DNA from: Pseudidiomarina gelatinasegens
GTDB taxonomy: Bacteria > Pseudomonadota > Gammaproteobacteria > Enterobacterales > Alteromonadaceae
Assembly: GCF_004025325.1 (NCBI RefSeq)
Contig: NZ_RSFE01000005.1
Coordinates: 179,740 to 243,739 of the forward strand
Direction of reading: 5' to 3'
DNA: 64,000 nt
A program made the translations under genes and the position numbers. The notes beneath the pieces were generated by a model. The model ran no database searches. It worked only from the letters and a program-made list of their open reading frames with translations, and had not been told where the DNA came from. Positions 50,924-59,882 of the stretch are shown piece by piece (positions within the stretch are counted from its first letter, which is position 1; every line of letters starts with the position of its first letter).

Positions 50924-50955
50924 AAAAGGGCTACACGAGGTAGCCCTTTTATTTT
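50924..50955 (-). terminator. Terminator of the subtilase gene
   Basis: AAAAGGGCTAC-ACGAG-GTAGCCCTTTT, an eleven-pair stem with T-rich flanks on both sides, located just after the protease stop (minus strand). It separates the protease from the downstream signalling operon but may allow partial readthrough. Confidence 0.88.
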
Positions 50956-50965
50956 TGTAACCCAA

Positions 50966-53446
50966 CTAATTGCCTTGATTGTAGTTGCTGTACAAGCGAC
51001 CAGCGGTAAGTGCAAAGTGCGCTCGAGTAATGGTGGTATCACCGTTAAAGTGAGCTTGTAATGATGGTTCGAGTGCGAAAGCACCTTGCTCAATTGAGAA
51101 GCGAACGTTCAATAACGAGTAGCGGAGAGCTGCTTGCACGTAGCCTTTCAAATGGGCTGGAATCGCATCTTGGTCAGCCAACACAATAGTTTCACCTTTG
51201 TAATCCACCACAATATCTTGATTTGGATCGAAGGCCAAAGCTTCGCTTTCTAAACCAAGCGTTTGCACCAAAGAGTAGGCAAGATCAAGTTTGTTAACTT
51301 TGCCACGCGGGTCAAAATTGCCATTGTTTGAAAGCATTACAGGAGCTTGTTCTTGTGCATTGTCTTTAAGTGCCCCGCCAGTTACCGATACAGATTCTGC
51401 AAAAACTTTGACGTCACTCGGTACATTTGCCAACGAAGGCTGCGGTTCATTTAATAAGTCGCGGTACTGACGAATAGCGCCTCCCATTACGAGATACTGG
51501 GCTAAGTCTTTACGCAGTAAAGCATCATCAGGACGGAATTTCCCGTTATTAAAGCCGTCGACTAAACGTTCAGAAACAGCAAACTCAATCGCATTTTGCT
51601 GAGGGTGACCCGCTATATCGTCAACACCGTCGTAGCCTCCGCTTAATTCGAACGAGATGGTGCCGGCAATAACTTCTGGAATACCGGGGCCATTGGTTAA
51701 ATCAAGTGGATCAGGGTCAACGCCAGATAACGACGTTAAGCCGTAAACATAAACTTGCCATGTGCCGGGTTGACCTGGGGCGGCAACGCGCATACCAGTT
51801 TCAAGAACGGGTAACGTTAAGTTGCCAAAATATTCTGTACCGTCTGGGGCAACAAGCACAAGCTTGGTGGTATTCGCGAGCGTTTCAGCACTGGCTTTAA
51901 CCCAAGCCACATCGTCACCAACTTCAAAACTAAAGGTGTCAGGTTCACCAGCTGGCGCATAGAGCACTTCAAAGTTTTCAATGTTGTCGCTGCTTTCTAG
52001 CACGGCATTTGCATTGAAGGTATTTAAATTGTTTACGCTAGCAACGTGGTCCATGTCGAAATTTAACGCAGCAGAAACGGCTGATTTAGCATTGGCATAA
52101 CCGCCGCCGACTTCCCACTTCTCATAGCCAGGCATATTGGTAGCGGTTTCTTGCAACAAGCGCTTGATTTCCAATAGCGAAAGATCAGGGTTGGCTTCCA
52201 TCATTAGGGCGACAATACCTGCGACATGCGGTGTTGCCATCGATGTACCTGAGATCATGGTATAGAACGGAAGATACTCAGTTTCAATTGCATCGAGATC
52301 CGCTTCGCCACCATTAGAGACTAAATTGGTGCTAGCGCGCGTTGAGATGATATCAACACCCGGGGCAACAACGGTAATTTCATTGTTGTATGTCCACGTG
52401 GTGTTGTCTGGCATTTGAAACGTACCTGTTTCGCTTTTTAAGCCGCGTGACGAGAAACCAGCGAGTTGACCAAACTTGTCACCTGCGCCCACGGAAATTC
52501 CCCATGGAATTTGGGCGTATGGGTTGTGGCTGTCTTCACCGGGACCAGAGTTGCCAGCTGCAAATACGGATAAGATGCCGAGCTTATAGGCTTTAAAAGA
52601 GGCAATACTTACGGGGCTATCTGGACTAAACTTGCCGCTTGAGCCCCATGAGTTGCTCATGATGCGAATTGGCGAGTTAAACGCATAAACATTATTAATG
52701 GCGTAATCGTAACCGCCTACAGCATCAAGAATTGATAAACCGGCACCTGAGCCGTAACCAATCAAATCAGCCTCTGGTGCTGCGCCTAAATATTTACCGT
52801 CAGACATAGTGCCAGTACCAGCAATGGTGCCGGCAGTATGGGTTCCATGGCCCACATTTAAATCGGTATTAACTTGACCCTCTATAACAAAACCGTCAGT
52901 TGGAGCCACTAAACTTATTGCCTGAGCATGGGTAATTGCCTGCACGTTTTCGATGACTTTTTCGCCGAATAGAAGGTCTTGATGCGAAGCATCAATACCC
53001 GAGTCATTGACCATGATGGTGATGCCATCACCAGTAAAGGAGGTGCCATTTCGGGCGACAAAGTCGGCAGATTGTAATTGCTCTACGCCGGTAATTTTTC
53101 GTGCATCTGCATTGAAGTATTCAAGTTGGCGGTTTAACCAAACCGAACGAACATTAGCAAGCGATTTGAGTTGTTCAATTTGAGTACGTGTTGCAGTAAC
53201 GCCGATAATTGGTAACGAAGAAAACTGCACACCTTCTGTGATTCCTAAATTCAGAAGTTGCTGCAATTGTGATTCGGTAACCGGCTCGAGTTGGTCATAG
53301 GTGACTACGACGGTCAGGCTTTCAGTTGCTGACAACGTTGGTAGCTTGGCCTGTAATTGTTCACCAATAACGGCGTTTGCTAGGGCTTGGCCCGGAGCTG
53401 CTGCAAGTGTTAGCGCAGCAATGGTTGAGAGTGTGAATTTTTTCAT
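50966..53446 (-). CDS. Secreted S8 subtilisin-like protease with SLH-like domains
   Basis: 826 residues. Signal peptide 1-23; I9-like propeptide (about 40-110, ending 'SVWLNRQLEYF'); catalytic domain with Asp148 ('NDSGID'), His200 ('GHGTHTAG'), oxyanion Asn299 ('AAGNSGP') and Ser402 ('SGTSMATPH'); a beta-rich middle; and three SLH-like units from about residue 610 ('FAVSERLVDGFNNGKFRPDD' is the clearest). SLH domains normally anchor proteins to cell-wall polymers and are unusual in a gammaproteobacterium. It lies directly upstream of the kinase-FHA-two-component operon, separated by a terminator. Confidence 0.92.
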   Translation of the reverse strand: MKKFTLSTIAALTLAAAPGQALANAVIGEQLQAKLPTLSATESLTVVVTYDQLEPVTESQLQQLLNLGITEGVQFSSLPIIGVTATRTQIEQLKSLANVRSVWLNRQLEYFNADARKITGVEQLQSADFVARNGTSFTGDGITIMVNDSGIDASHQDLLFGEKVIENVQAITHAQAISLVAPTDGFVIEGQVNTDLNVGHGTHTAGTIAGTGTMSDGKYLGAAPEADLIGYGSGAGLSILDAVGGYDYAINNVYAFNSPIRIMSNSWGSSGKFSPDSPVSIASFKAYKLGILSVFAAGNSGPGEDSHNPYAQIPWGISVGAGDKFGQLAGFSSRGLKSETGTFQMPDNTTWTYNNEITVVAPGVDIISTRASTNLVSNGGEADLDAIETEYLPFYTMISGTSMATPHVAGIVALMMEANPDLSLLEIKRLLQETATNMPGYEKWEVGGGYANAKSAVSAALNFDMDHVASVNNLNTFNANAVLESSDNIENFEVLYAPAGEPDTFSFEVGDDVAWVKASAETLANTTKLVLVAPDGTEYFGNLTLPVLETGMRVAAPGQPGTWQVYVYGLTSLSGVDPDPLDLTNGPGIPEVIAGTISFELSGGYDGVDDIAGHPQQNAIEFAVSERLVDGFNNGKFRPDDALLRKDLAQYLVMGGAIRQYRDLLNEPQPSLANVPSDVKVFAESVSVTGGALKDNAQEQAPVMLSNNGNFDPRGKVNKLDLAYSLVQTLGLESEALAFDPNQDIVVDYKGETIVLADQDAIPAHLKGYVQAALRYSLLNVRFSIEQGAFALEPSLQAHFNGDTTITRAHFALTAGRLYSNYNQGN

Positions 53447-53512
53447 TATTGTATCCTCGTTGCTGAAGTTTTAAACGCTTTCGAGAATGCTCCGAGGTCA
53501 CAAGAATATATA

Positions 53513-53528
53513 TAGGGGTGATCCCCTA
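53513..53528. promoter_or_regulatory. Palindrome upstream of the subtilase gene
   Basis: TAGGGG-TGAT-CCCCTA lies 67 bp upstream of the protease ATG, next to TATATATATT on the minus strand that could be a -10. The palindrome would sit near the -35, a place for an operator. The T-run on the plus-strand side has no gene to terminate. Confidence 0.45.
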
Positions 53529-53634
53529 ATTTTTTTCGGGGTGTTATTCGGTAAAGGTTGCGCAGGCGCAGTGAATTTCGGACCAAATTAAGCGTATAAT
53601 CAATGAATCGTTAAAAAGTGGCTGAGAGCGTAGT

Positions 53635-55056
53635 ATGGCTATGGAACAAAAAGTTGAAGTGCAAGCGGCCGATAAAGTAAAAATTCATCGTCCTGATCCT
53701 GATAAACGCAGCAACGACTACTCGCCCCGTAACCGAATTTACGTACGTGATGTTAAAGGTGCGTTCGAGTGGTTTCGGCGTAGCTTTGGGTTTATCCTGC
53801 TGTTCGTTTTCGCGCTTATTCCATGGCTGCAGTTTAACGGCGAACAAGCTGTTTTATTAGATATTGCAGAGCAACGCTTCCGTATTTTTGGCCTTACTCT
53901 ATGGCCACAAGACTTCACTATTGTGGCTTGGATATTTATCGTTTCAGCCTTTGCCCTATTCTTTATCACCACCCTCTACGGCCGCGTTTGGTGCGGCTTT
54001 ATGTGTCCGCAAACCACGTGGACTTTTATTTTTATGTGGTTTGAGAAAAAATTTGAGGGCACCCGCAATCAGCGTATGACGTTGGACAAGCGCCCGTGGG
54101 ACTTTGACAAGTTTTGGCGCAAAGCCGCCAAGCACACCTCCTGGATTATCGTGTCATTGTTAACGGCCATGATATTTGTTGGCTACTTCACCGATGTTCG
54201 CGAATTGTTTACGCAATTTTGGACTTTGGATTCAGGTTTTTGGCTAACCGGAACCGTCATATTCTTTGCTTTTTGTACCTACGGAAACGCCGGTTGGATG
54301 CGCGAAATCATGTGTACCCACATGTGTCCGTATGCACGATTCCAGTCGGCAATGTTTGATAAAGATACCGTTACCGTGTCTTACGACATGAACCGTGGCG
54401 AGCCTCGCGGCGGTCGCCCGCGTAAGAAAGATCCAAAAGAGCTCGGGTTGGGTGACTGCATCGACTGCTACATGTGTGTGCAGGTTTGTCCAACCGGCAT
54501 TGATATTCGTAACGGCTTACAGTACGAGTGCATTAACTGCGGCGCGTGTGTGGATGCCTGTAATGAAATCATGGATAAAATGAATTACCCACGCGGACTG
54601 ATTCGGTTTACCACGGAACGTAATTTACAGGGCGGACGGACGCACAAATTGCGCTTCAAAAGTATTGGCTATTTTGTGGTGATGGTGGTTATGACGGCCT
54701 TGCTTATTTGGGACATTTCAACCCGCGTACCCCTGCAAGTTGATGTGCTGCGTGACCGTAACCAGCTGTACAGCATTAATATGGAAGGCTGGGTGCAGAA
54801 CGTGTTCACCTTGAAGATACTGAATAAATCGCAACAGCCGCAAAGCTTTGTGGTGACTTCAGAAGGCTTTACCCGCAGCACGTTGATGGGTGACGTGACA
54901 ATTACTGTCGGCGCCGGTGAAGTTGCGACTGTACCGGTTACACTCGCCGTTCATCCAGACGAAGTGACGGAGCGCGTGCAGGATGTTACCTTTGTGGTTA
55001 CTTCCACCGACGGTGCTATCAGCGAGAAGCATGTCAGTCGATTCTTGTATGAGTGA
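53635..55056 (+). CDS. ccoG: Cytochrome c oxidase accessory protein CcoG
   Basis: 473 residues with about five membrane helices. Cys motifs 'WCGFMCPQTTW' and 'CTHMCPYARF' lie before two ferredoxin-type 4Fe-4S clusters ('CIDCYMCVQVCP' and 'CINCGACVDACN'); the C-terminus is a soluble Ig-like domain. CcoG (RdxA/FixG) reduces copper for assembly of the cbb3 oxidase. The ccoNOPQ genes are not in the window. A TATAAT at 53595-53600 may be its -10. Confidence 0.95.
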   Translation: MAMEQKVEVQAADKVKIHRPDPDKRSNDYSPRNRIYVRDVKGAFEWFRRSFGFILLFVFALIPWLQFNGEQAVLLDIAEQRFRIFGLTLWPQDFTIVAWIFIVSAFALFFITTLYGRVWCGFMCPQTTWTFIFMWFEKKFEGTRNQRMTLDKRPWDFDKFWRKAAKHTSWIIVSLLTAMIFVGYFTDVRELFTQFWTLDSGFWLTGTVIFFAFCTYGNAGWMREIMCTHMCPYARFQSAMFDKDTVTVSYDMNRGEPRGGRPRKKDPKELGLGDCIDCYMCVQVCPTGIDIRNGLQYECINCGACVDACNEIMDKMNYPRGLIRFTTERNLQGGRTHKLRFKSIGYFVVMVVMTALLIWDISTRVPLQVDVLRDRNQLYSINMEGWVQNVFTLKILNKSQQPQSFVVTSEGFTRSTLMGDVTITVGAGEVATVPVTLAVHPDEVTERVQDVTFVVTSTDGAISEKHVSRFLYE

Positions 55057-56053
55057 GCAATCTATCAGCGACGATTTTAGCTTCCAAAATTTAAATCCTG
55101 AGCGCATCGCGGATGCGCTTGCGGATGTTGGCGTGAACCCGCAATCAGGGTTGCTTGCTTTAAATAGCTACGAAAACCGGGTTTATCAATTTATCGCGGA
55201 TGATAACCAGCGCTATGTGGCCAAGTTTTATCGCCCTGCCCGTTGGAGTGACGCGCAAATACTCGAAGAGCATCAATTCACGCAAGAATTGCTCGACGAA
55301 GAGGTGCCGGCGGTTGCGCCACTGCAATTAGGCGGTTCAACGCTACATAACTATCAGGATTATCGCTTTGCGGTTTTTCCAAGTGTTGGCGGGCGCGCGG
55401 TCGAGCCGGGTGATTTGGACCAGCTGGAACGCATTGGCCGCCAAATCGGGCGTTTGCACGCGGTTGCGAAGCAACGGCCGTTTTCGAGTCGGCCTAACTT
55501 GTCTTATCAGGAATTTGTTGCCGATGCGATGGCTACGCTGCGCGAATCACCACTGCTTCCGGATAACTTGCAAGAAGCCTTTTGGGCGATAGCCGAGCCG
55601 CTGGCCGAGCAATTGAAACACACCGATCTTGGTGCCTTTACGCAGCAACGTTTGCATGGTGACTGTCATTTGGGCAATATGTTGCTGCGTGATGATCAAC
55701 TGATGTTTGTCGATTTTGATGACGCGCGAACAGGCCCTGCCATTCAAGACTTATGGATGATGCTTGCGGGTGACGATAGAGCTGAGCGAATGCTCCAGCT
55801 CGATGTTCTGTTAGAAGGCTACCAAGAGTTTTGCGACTTCGATAGTAAAGAAACGCTATTAATTGAACCCTTGCGCAGTTTCAGAATCATACACTATATG
55901 GCATGGTTAGCACGGCGTTGGAATGACTCGGCTTTTCAACAAGCGTTTCCATGGTTTGCCGAACAGCGCTACTGGGAACAGCAAGTGTTAACGCTCAAAG
56001 AACAATTTGCGGTGTTGCAAGAACCACCAATTCAGTTGCAACCCAATTACTAA
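55049..56053 (+). CDS. srkA: Stress response kinase A (YihE)
   Basis: 334 residues from ATG 55049, which overlaps the ccoG stop by 8 bp. It has an aminoglycoside-phosphotransferase-like fold with 'QQRLHGDCHLGNMLLRDD' and 'MFVDFDDARTGPAIQDLWMML' (catalytic Asp and metal-binding DFD). SrkA is a protein kinase that counters stress-induced programmed death in E. coli and sits upstream of dsbA there, as here. Confidence 0.93.
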   Translation: MSEQSISDDFSFQNLNPERIADALADVGVNPQSGLLALNSYENRVYQFIADDNQRYVAKFYRPARWSDAQILEEHQFTQELLDEEVPAVAPLQLGGSTLHNYQDYRFAVFPSVGGRAVEPGDLDQLERIGRQIGRLHAVAKQRPFSSRPNLSYQEFVADAMATLRESPLLPDNLQEAFWAIAEPLAEQLKHTDLGAFTQQRLHGDCHLGNMLLRDDQLMFVDFDDARTGPAIQDLWMMLAGDDRAERMLQLDVLLEGYQEFCDFDSKETLLIEPLRSFRIIHYMAWLARRWNDSAFQQAFPWFAEQRYWEQQVLTLKEQFAVLQEPPIQLQPNY

Positions 56054-56096
56054 TTCGTTTAATTTATAAAAAAACCAACTGTAGGACTTTTTGCCC

Positions 56097-56693
56097 ATGA
56101 AGAAGTTGTTGTTCGTTCTCGTTGCTTTGATGATGTTGCCGGTAACGGCGCAAGAATTCAAAGAAGGTGTGCATTACGAAGTGATTGCTGAAGAAGGCAC
56201 TGCAAAGCCTGAGATCAAAGAATTTTTCTCTTTCTACTGCATTCATTGTTACCGTTTTGAACCGATTGCAGCCGCAATGAAAAACGCGTATCCGAAAGCG
56301 TTTGAGAAGTCGCATATTGTGTCGCACCCAACCTTAGAGTTGATGGCGCGAGGCTTTGCAGCCGCTAAATTGTTCAAAAAAGAAGAGCCAATCAGCCAAG
56401 CTTTTTATGAGCGGATTCATGCGCAAAAGCAGCAAATCAACACAGAAGAAGACTTAAAAGCCATCTTCCATGTAAACGGTGTCAGCGCTGACAAGTTTGA
56501 AAAAGCGATGAAACATCCGTTGGTTGAGAAGCAATTAAACGATATGGACCGTGACATGCGTGCGTACAATATTAATGCGACGCCAACTTTCATCGTCAAT
56601 GGCAAGTACCGTTTGAAAACTGAAGGCTTCCGCGACAGTGAAGACTTTATGGCTGATTTTGTGAAAGCAGCCGGTTATCTGATGGAAATGTAA
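56097..56693 (+). CDS. dsbA: Thiol:disulfide interchange protein DsbA
   Basis: 198 residues from ATG 56097 (a TTG two codons earlier is less likely). Signal peptide 1-18. The active site is Cys48-Ile-His-Cys51 ('FYCIHCYRF'); the usual DsbA sequence is CPHC, so the Pro is replaced by Ile. The cis-Pro loop is 'NATPTFIVNG'. It oxidises cysteines of exported proteins. It follows srkA as in E. coli. Confidence 0.95.
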   Translation: MKKLLFVLVALMMLPVTAQEFKEGVHYEVIAEEGTAKPEIKEFFSFYCIHCYRFEPIAAAMKNAYPKAFEKSHIVSHPTLELMARGFAAAKLFKKEEPISQAFYERIHAQKQQINTEEDLKAIFHVNGVSADKFEKAMKHPLVEKQLNDMDRDMRAYNINATPTFIVNGKYRLKTEGFRDSEDFMADFVKAAGYLMEM

Positions 56694-56703
56694 GAACAGA
56701 AGT

Positions 56704-56761
56704 AAGAGCGTTATTAGCTATCAGCTTGCTAATAGCAGCACAACAAGCTAATAACGCTCTT
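56704..56761. terminator. Long perfect inverted repeat between dsbA and acyltransferase
   Basis: AAGAGCGTTATTAGCT (56704-56719) is repeated inverted at 56746-56761, sixteen perfect pairs around a 26-base loop that itself has smaller pairing parts. It lies between converging genes. No T-run follows, so it may act as a bidirectional 3'-end barrier. Confidence 0.7.
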
Positions 56762-56771
56762 CATACACGAA

Positions 56772-57701
56772 CTACCTGCTTATCTCGCTTTTTACCCTGC
56801 TAATAATCTTGTCTTTGCGCACCCAGCGCTGATTCAGCCAATCGTGAAAATGTGCTTTAAATTCAGCATCAGCAAAGTAGTCACCAATTAAGTCATCAGC
56901 GACAGGCAAGGTTTCCACATTGACATACACGTCACGTAGCTGACCGCTCAGCAATTGCCATACTGCAGGACGTTTTGCGGCCGGGTACACAATGGTGATA
57001 TCCAAAATAGCGTCAAACTGATCGCCCATCATTTGTAGTGCAAACGCAGTACCGCCAGCTTTCGGCGGTAAAAGGTGTTGAAAAGGACTATTGCGCTTCG
57101 CGTGTTTTTCAGGCGTAAAGCGTGTGCCTTCGCAAAAATTTATGACCGTGGTTGGTATGTGCTGAAATTTTTGACACTTTTTGCGTGTGGTTTCAATGTC
57201 TCGGCCTTGCAACTTAGGGTTGCGGGCAATCTGGTCGCGTGAATAACGCTTCATGAACGGCATGTCGAGAGTCCAGCACCCCAAACCAATGATAGGCGCC
57301 CAAATTAACTGATGCTTTAAGAAAAAACGTGGCATTGGCATGTTGCGGCAGGCCAAGTGCATCAACACCAAAATATCAACCCAGCTACGGTGGTTGGCAA
57401 TAATCATGTACCAACTGTCGCGGTGCAACTGACTGTCGCCTTCAATATGCCAGCGCATCGGCTGAGTGAGTCGGAACATGGCCGACATGGCGTAACCCCA
57501 CAACCGAAAAATACCATTTGCCCAGGTTGAAATGAGGCGTTGCACAGCGGGAATGGGCAGCAGCAATTTGGGTAAGCCCACCAAAATAATCAGCAAGCCA
57601 ATAATTCCTGTCGAAACCAGAGCAAAACTAAAATTAATAATAACGCGAAAAGGAATAAGTAAAGTCGTCAGCATGTTCGGGCCAATGTTAGCGCTAATCA
57701 T
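56772..57701 (-). CDS. 1-acyl-sn-glycerol-3-phosphate acyltransferase-like protein (YihG type)
   Basis: 309 residues. N-terminal hydrophobic segment, then the acyltransferase motif 'NHRSWVDIL' (HX4D) and 'EGTRFTPEKH'. It resembles E. coli YihG, a poly(A)- and phospholipid-linked lysophosphatidic acid acyltransferase that also neighbours dsbA. Neither ATG 57701 nor ATG 57674 has a clear ribosome site. It is divergent from imuA across a LexA box. Confidence 0.9.
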   Translation of the reverse strand: MISANIGPNMLTTLLIPFRVIINFSFALVSTGIIGLLIILVGLPKLLLPIPAVQRLISTWANGIFRLWGYAMSAMFRLTQPMRWHIEGDSQLHRDSWYMIIANHRSWVDILVLMHLACRNMPMPRFFLKHQLIWAPIIGLGCWTLDMPFMKRYSRDQIARNPKLQGRDIETTRKKCQKFQHIPTTVINFCEGTRFTPEKHAKRNSPFQHLLPPKAGGTAFALQMMGDQFDAILDITIVYPAAKRPAVWQLLSGQLRDVYVNVETLPVADDLIGDYFADAEFKAHFHDWLNQRWVRKDKIISRVKSEISR

Positions 57702-57770
57702 AGCAGTGATGAGCCTATAATACGCATTTGCAAAAGACTTGCCAGTTTCAGTAAAAGGCTCTAGAGTATA

Positions 57771-57786
57771 CTGTATATACGTACAG
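57771..57786. promoter_or_regulatory. LexA (SOS) box
   Basis: CTGTATATACGTACAG is a perfect CTGT-N8-ACAG operator, 37 bp before the imuA start. It supports SOS control of the whole imuA-imuB-dnaE2 cassette. The divergent acyltransferase start is 70 bp away and is less likely to be affected. Confidence 0.93.
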
Positions 57787-57822
57787 TATTTCGGGTGTTA
57801 TTTGTACCGGTAGAGGTTGTTT

Positions 57823-58467
57823 ATGGGGTATCCTGCACAAGTAGAAGCGTTGCTGCAAAAAGGCTGGGTTTGGCAAGGCCAAAACGCGCCGTTAAATAAG
57901 GCCGAAAACCAATTTATCAGCACTGGCTGGCATGATCTTGATCAGCGCTTAGGCGGTGGTTGGCTGCAAGGCAGTGTGAATGAGCTGCAGGTACAACAGC
58001 CTTTTATTGGTGAGTTAGCGGTGCTGCTCCCATTGCTTGCACAACCAGAAACAACTGCGCTTTGGGTGAATCCACCCGCCCAGCCTTATGCTCCTGGCTT
58101 GCACTATCAACAGGTGATACTCAACCAACAAGTTATTGTAAATGAGTCCAATAACAAACTGGCTTTGTGGGCTGCGGAGCAGGCATTGCAAAGCCGCTCC
58201 ATTAGCGTGGTGCTGATTTGGAGTAATACGTTGAGCGCTATTCAGGTGCGCCGCCTGCAGCAGGTGGCTGAAGCAGAGCGGAAACTGGCATTCGTTATTA
58301 CGCCACAGCAACGCGAAGAAGAAGCCCGTGCCTATGTAACTCGGTTGCAGTTACAACGCACAGATAACTTATACATTAGCGTGTTAAAGCGGCGTTTTGG
58401 TTGGCCACTGCCAGCTTTTCCATGTGCGGTTGATAAGCACCTGCCAAGGCGTCGTCGTGCGTTATGA
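57823..58467 (+). CDS. imuA: Translesion mutasome protein ImuA
   Basis: 214 residues from ATG 57823, with AGAGG eight bases upstream. A RecA/SulA-like fold: 'STGWHDLDQRLGGGWLQGSVNEL' near the N-terminus is the family hallmark. ImuA helps the ImuB-DnaE2 mutagenic polymerase in SOS repair. Its stop overlaps imuB by 4 bp. Confidence 0.92.
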   Translation: MGYPAQVEALLQKGWVWQGQNAPLNKAENQFISTGWHDLDQRLGGGWLQGSVNELQVQQPFIGELAVLLPLLAQPETTALWVNPPAQPYAPGLHYQQVILNQQVIVNESNNKLALWAAEQALQSRSISVVLIWSNTLSAIQVRRLQQVAEAERKLAFVITPQQREEEARAYVTRLQLQRTDNLYISVLKRRFGWPLPAFPCAVDKHLPRRRRAL

Positions 58468-59882
58468 ATGCCTGGTTGTACCTGCACTTCCCTCATTTAT
58501 TGCTGGATTATCAGCTGGCGCTGCAGCCACCGGAGGCTGCCGTGAAGCCACATGCACTTGTTCATACGGTTGCGGCACGACGAACTCTGGTGCAGGCCAA
58601 TCAAGCGGCCCTTCAACAAGGCGTTGAAGTGGGTATGGCCGATGTGCTTGCCAGTACCTTGGTGCCGGAGTTGTCACTGAATGAACATGATCGATTGCGC
58701 GAAAGCGCCATGCTTACGCAATTAGCTCAGGTGCTTTATCAGGACATTGCGCATATTGTGTTACATCCACCGCAAGGCATGCTGTGTGAAATTCGTAGTT
58801 TACTGCGTTTACATCAAGGTTTTCACGGTGTATTAGCTCGTATTCAGGCGCGGTTAGAACAATGGCCGCTGCGTTATTGTATTAGCAGTGGTTACAGTCC
58901 ATTGGCAGCGAAGCTTTTGGCGCAATCCCAATACGCATTATTAACGTCAGAAGTCGGCGTAGCAAAAGCAGCCGTGGCGCAACTCCCTATTGAGCAAAGT
59001 GGCTTGCCGGGACAGCAGATTGCACGACTACGTGATGTTGGGTTACTTACGCTTGGCAGTGTGATGCAGCGGCCGCGCGCTGAATTAGGCGTACGATTTG
59101 GGCGAGCTATCACGCTTTACCTAGCGGAGTTAGCGGGAGAGCTCGCCCCACCGCAGGATTTCTACCATCCCCCTGCTCGCTTTGACGAACGGGTTGAACT
59201 TGCTGCTGAGGTAGCAACTTGGCCGCAGTTATTATTCCCCCTAAAACGCTTACTGCAGCAAGTTGAAAGCTTTCTGCAGAGTCATCAATGGAGCACGCGC
59301 GCGTTACTGATTCGTGCGCATCACCGGCACGGGCCGCCAACACAAGTGGCTATTCAATTTGCGCATGCTGTCTGGCAGCAGGCCGATTTACTGAGTCTGA
59401 GCCAGCTGCATTTAGAGCGGCAGCAGTTGCATGCGCCCGTGCTTGAATTAAGTGTGCGGGTGCAACGCCCAGAGTCTCGGCAAGCGAAGCGCAGTCAAAT
59501 GTTTGCCGAGGTGAATGAACATGCCGACTCATTGAATGAGCTGGTGAGTCGGCTGCAGGCTCGCTTGGGCGAAAGCAAGGTACAAAGTACGCAACTACAA
59601 GATGACTGGCGTCCGGAACGTCACGGCGCTATACAAGCATGGCAACAAACGGAAGTAGCCAACGCCAACGCAGTGCAACGGCCGTGCTGGTTACTACCTC
59701 AGGTAGAGCCGATTCATCGACATCAATGGCAGTTGCAATGGGGGCCAGAGCGAATAGTCAGTGGCTGGTGGGACGCCGCCCCCATTCAAAGAGATTATTA
59801 TGTGGCGCTTGACGCACAACAGCGACAAGGCTGGATCTATCACAGTGACAAAGGTTGGTTTTTGCATGGCTGGTTCAGCTAA
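58464..59882 (+). CDS. imuB: Catalytically inactive Y-family polymerase ImuB
   Basis: 472 residues. Begins 'MNAWLYLHFPHLLLDYQLAL', the ImuB N-terminus; it keeps the Y-family fold ('YCISSGYSPLAAKLLAQ', 'LRDVGLLTLGSVMQRPRAELGVRFG') but lacks the metal-binding acids of true translesion polymerases. ImuB acts as a hub linking DnaE2, ImuA and the beta clamp. It overlaps both neighbours, so the three are translated together. Confidence 0.93.
   Translation: MNAWLYLHFPHLLLDYQLALQPPEAAVKPHALVHTVAARRTLVQANQAALQQGVEVGMADVLASTLVPELSLNEHDRLRESAMLTQLAQVLYQDIAHIVLHPPQGMLCEIRSLLRLHQGFHGVLARIQARLEQWPLRYCISSGYSPLAAKLLAQSQYALLTSEVGVAKAAVAQLPIEQSGLPGQQIARLRDVGLLTLGSVMQRPRAELGVRFGRAITLYLAELAGELAPPQDFYHPPARFDERVELAAEVATWPQLLFPLKRLLQQVESFLQSHQWSTRALLIRAHHRHGPPTQVAIQFAHAVWQQADLLSLSQLHLERQQLHAPVLELSVRVQRPESRQAKRSQMFAEVNEHADSLNELVSRLQARLGESKVQSTQLQDDWRPERHGAIQAWQQTEVANANAVQRPCWLLPQVEPIHRHQWQLQWGPERIVSGWWDAAPIQRDYYVALDAQQRQGWIYHSDKGWFLHGWFS

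Noticed and set aside
53513..53545. GC palindrome followed by T-run as a terminator
   Set aside because: No gene ends upstream on the plus strand; an operator near the protease promoter is the better reading.
53590..53605. FNR-type box before ccoG
   Set aside because: Only one half-site (ATCAA) is present; the other half does not fit TTGAT.
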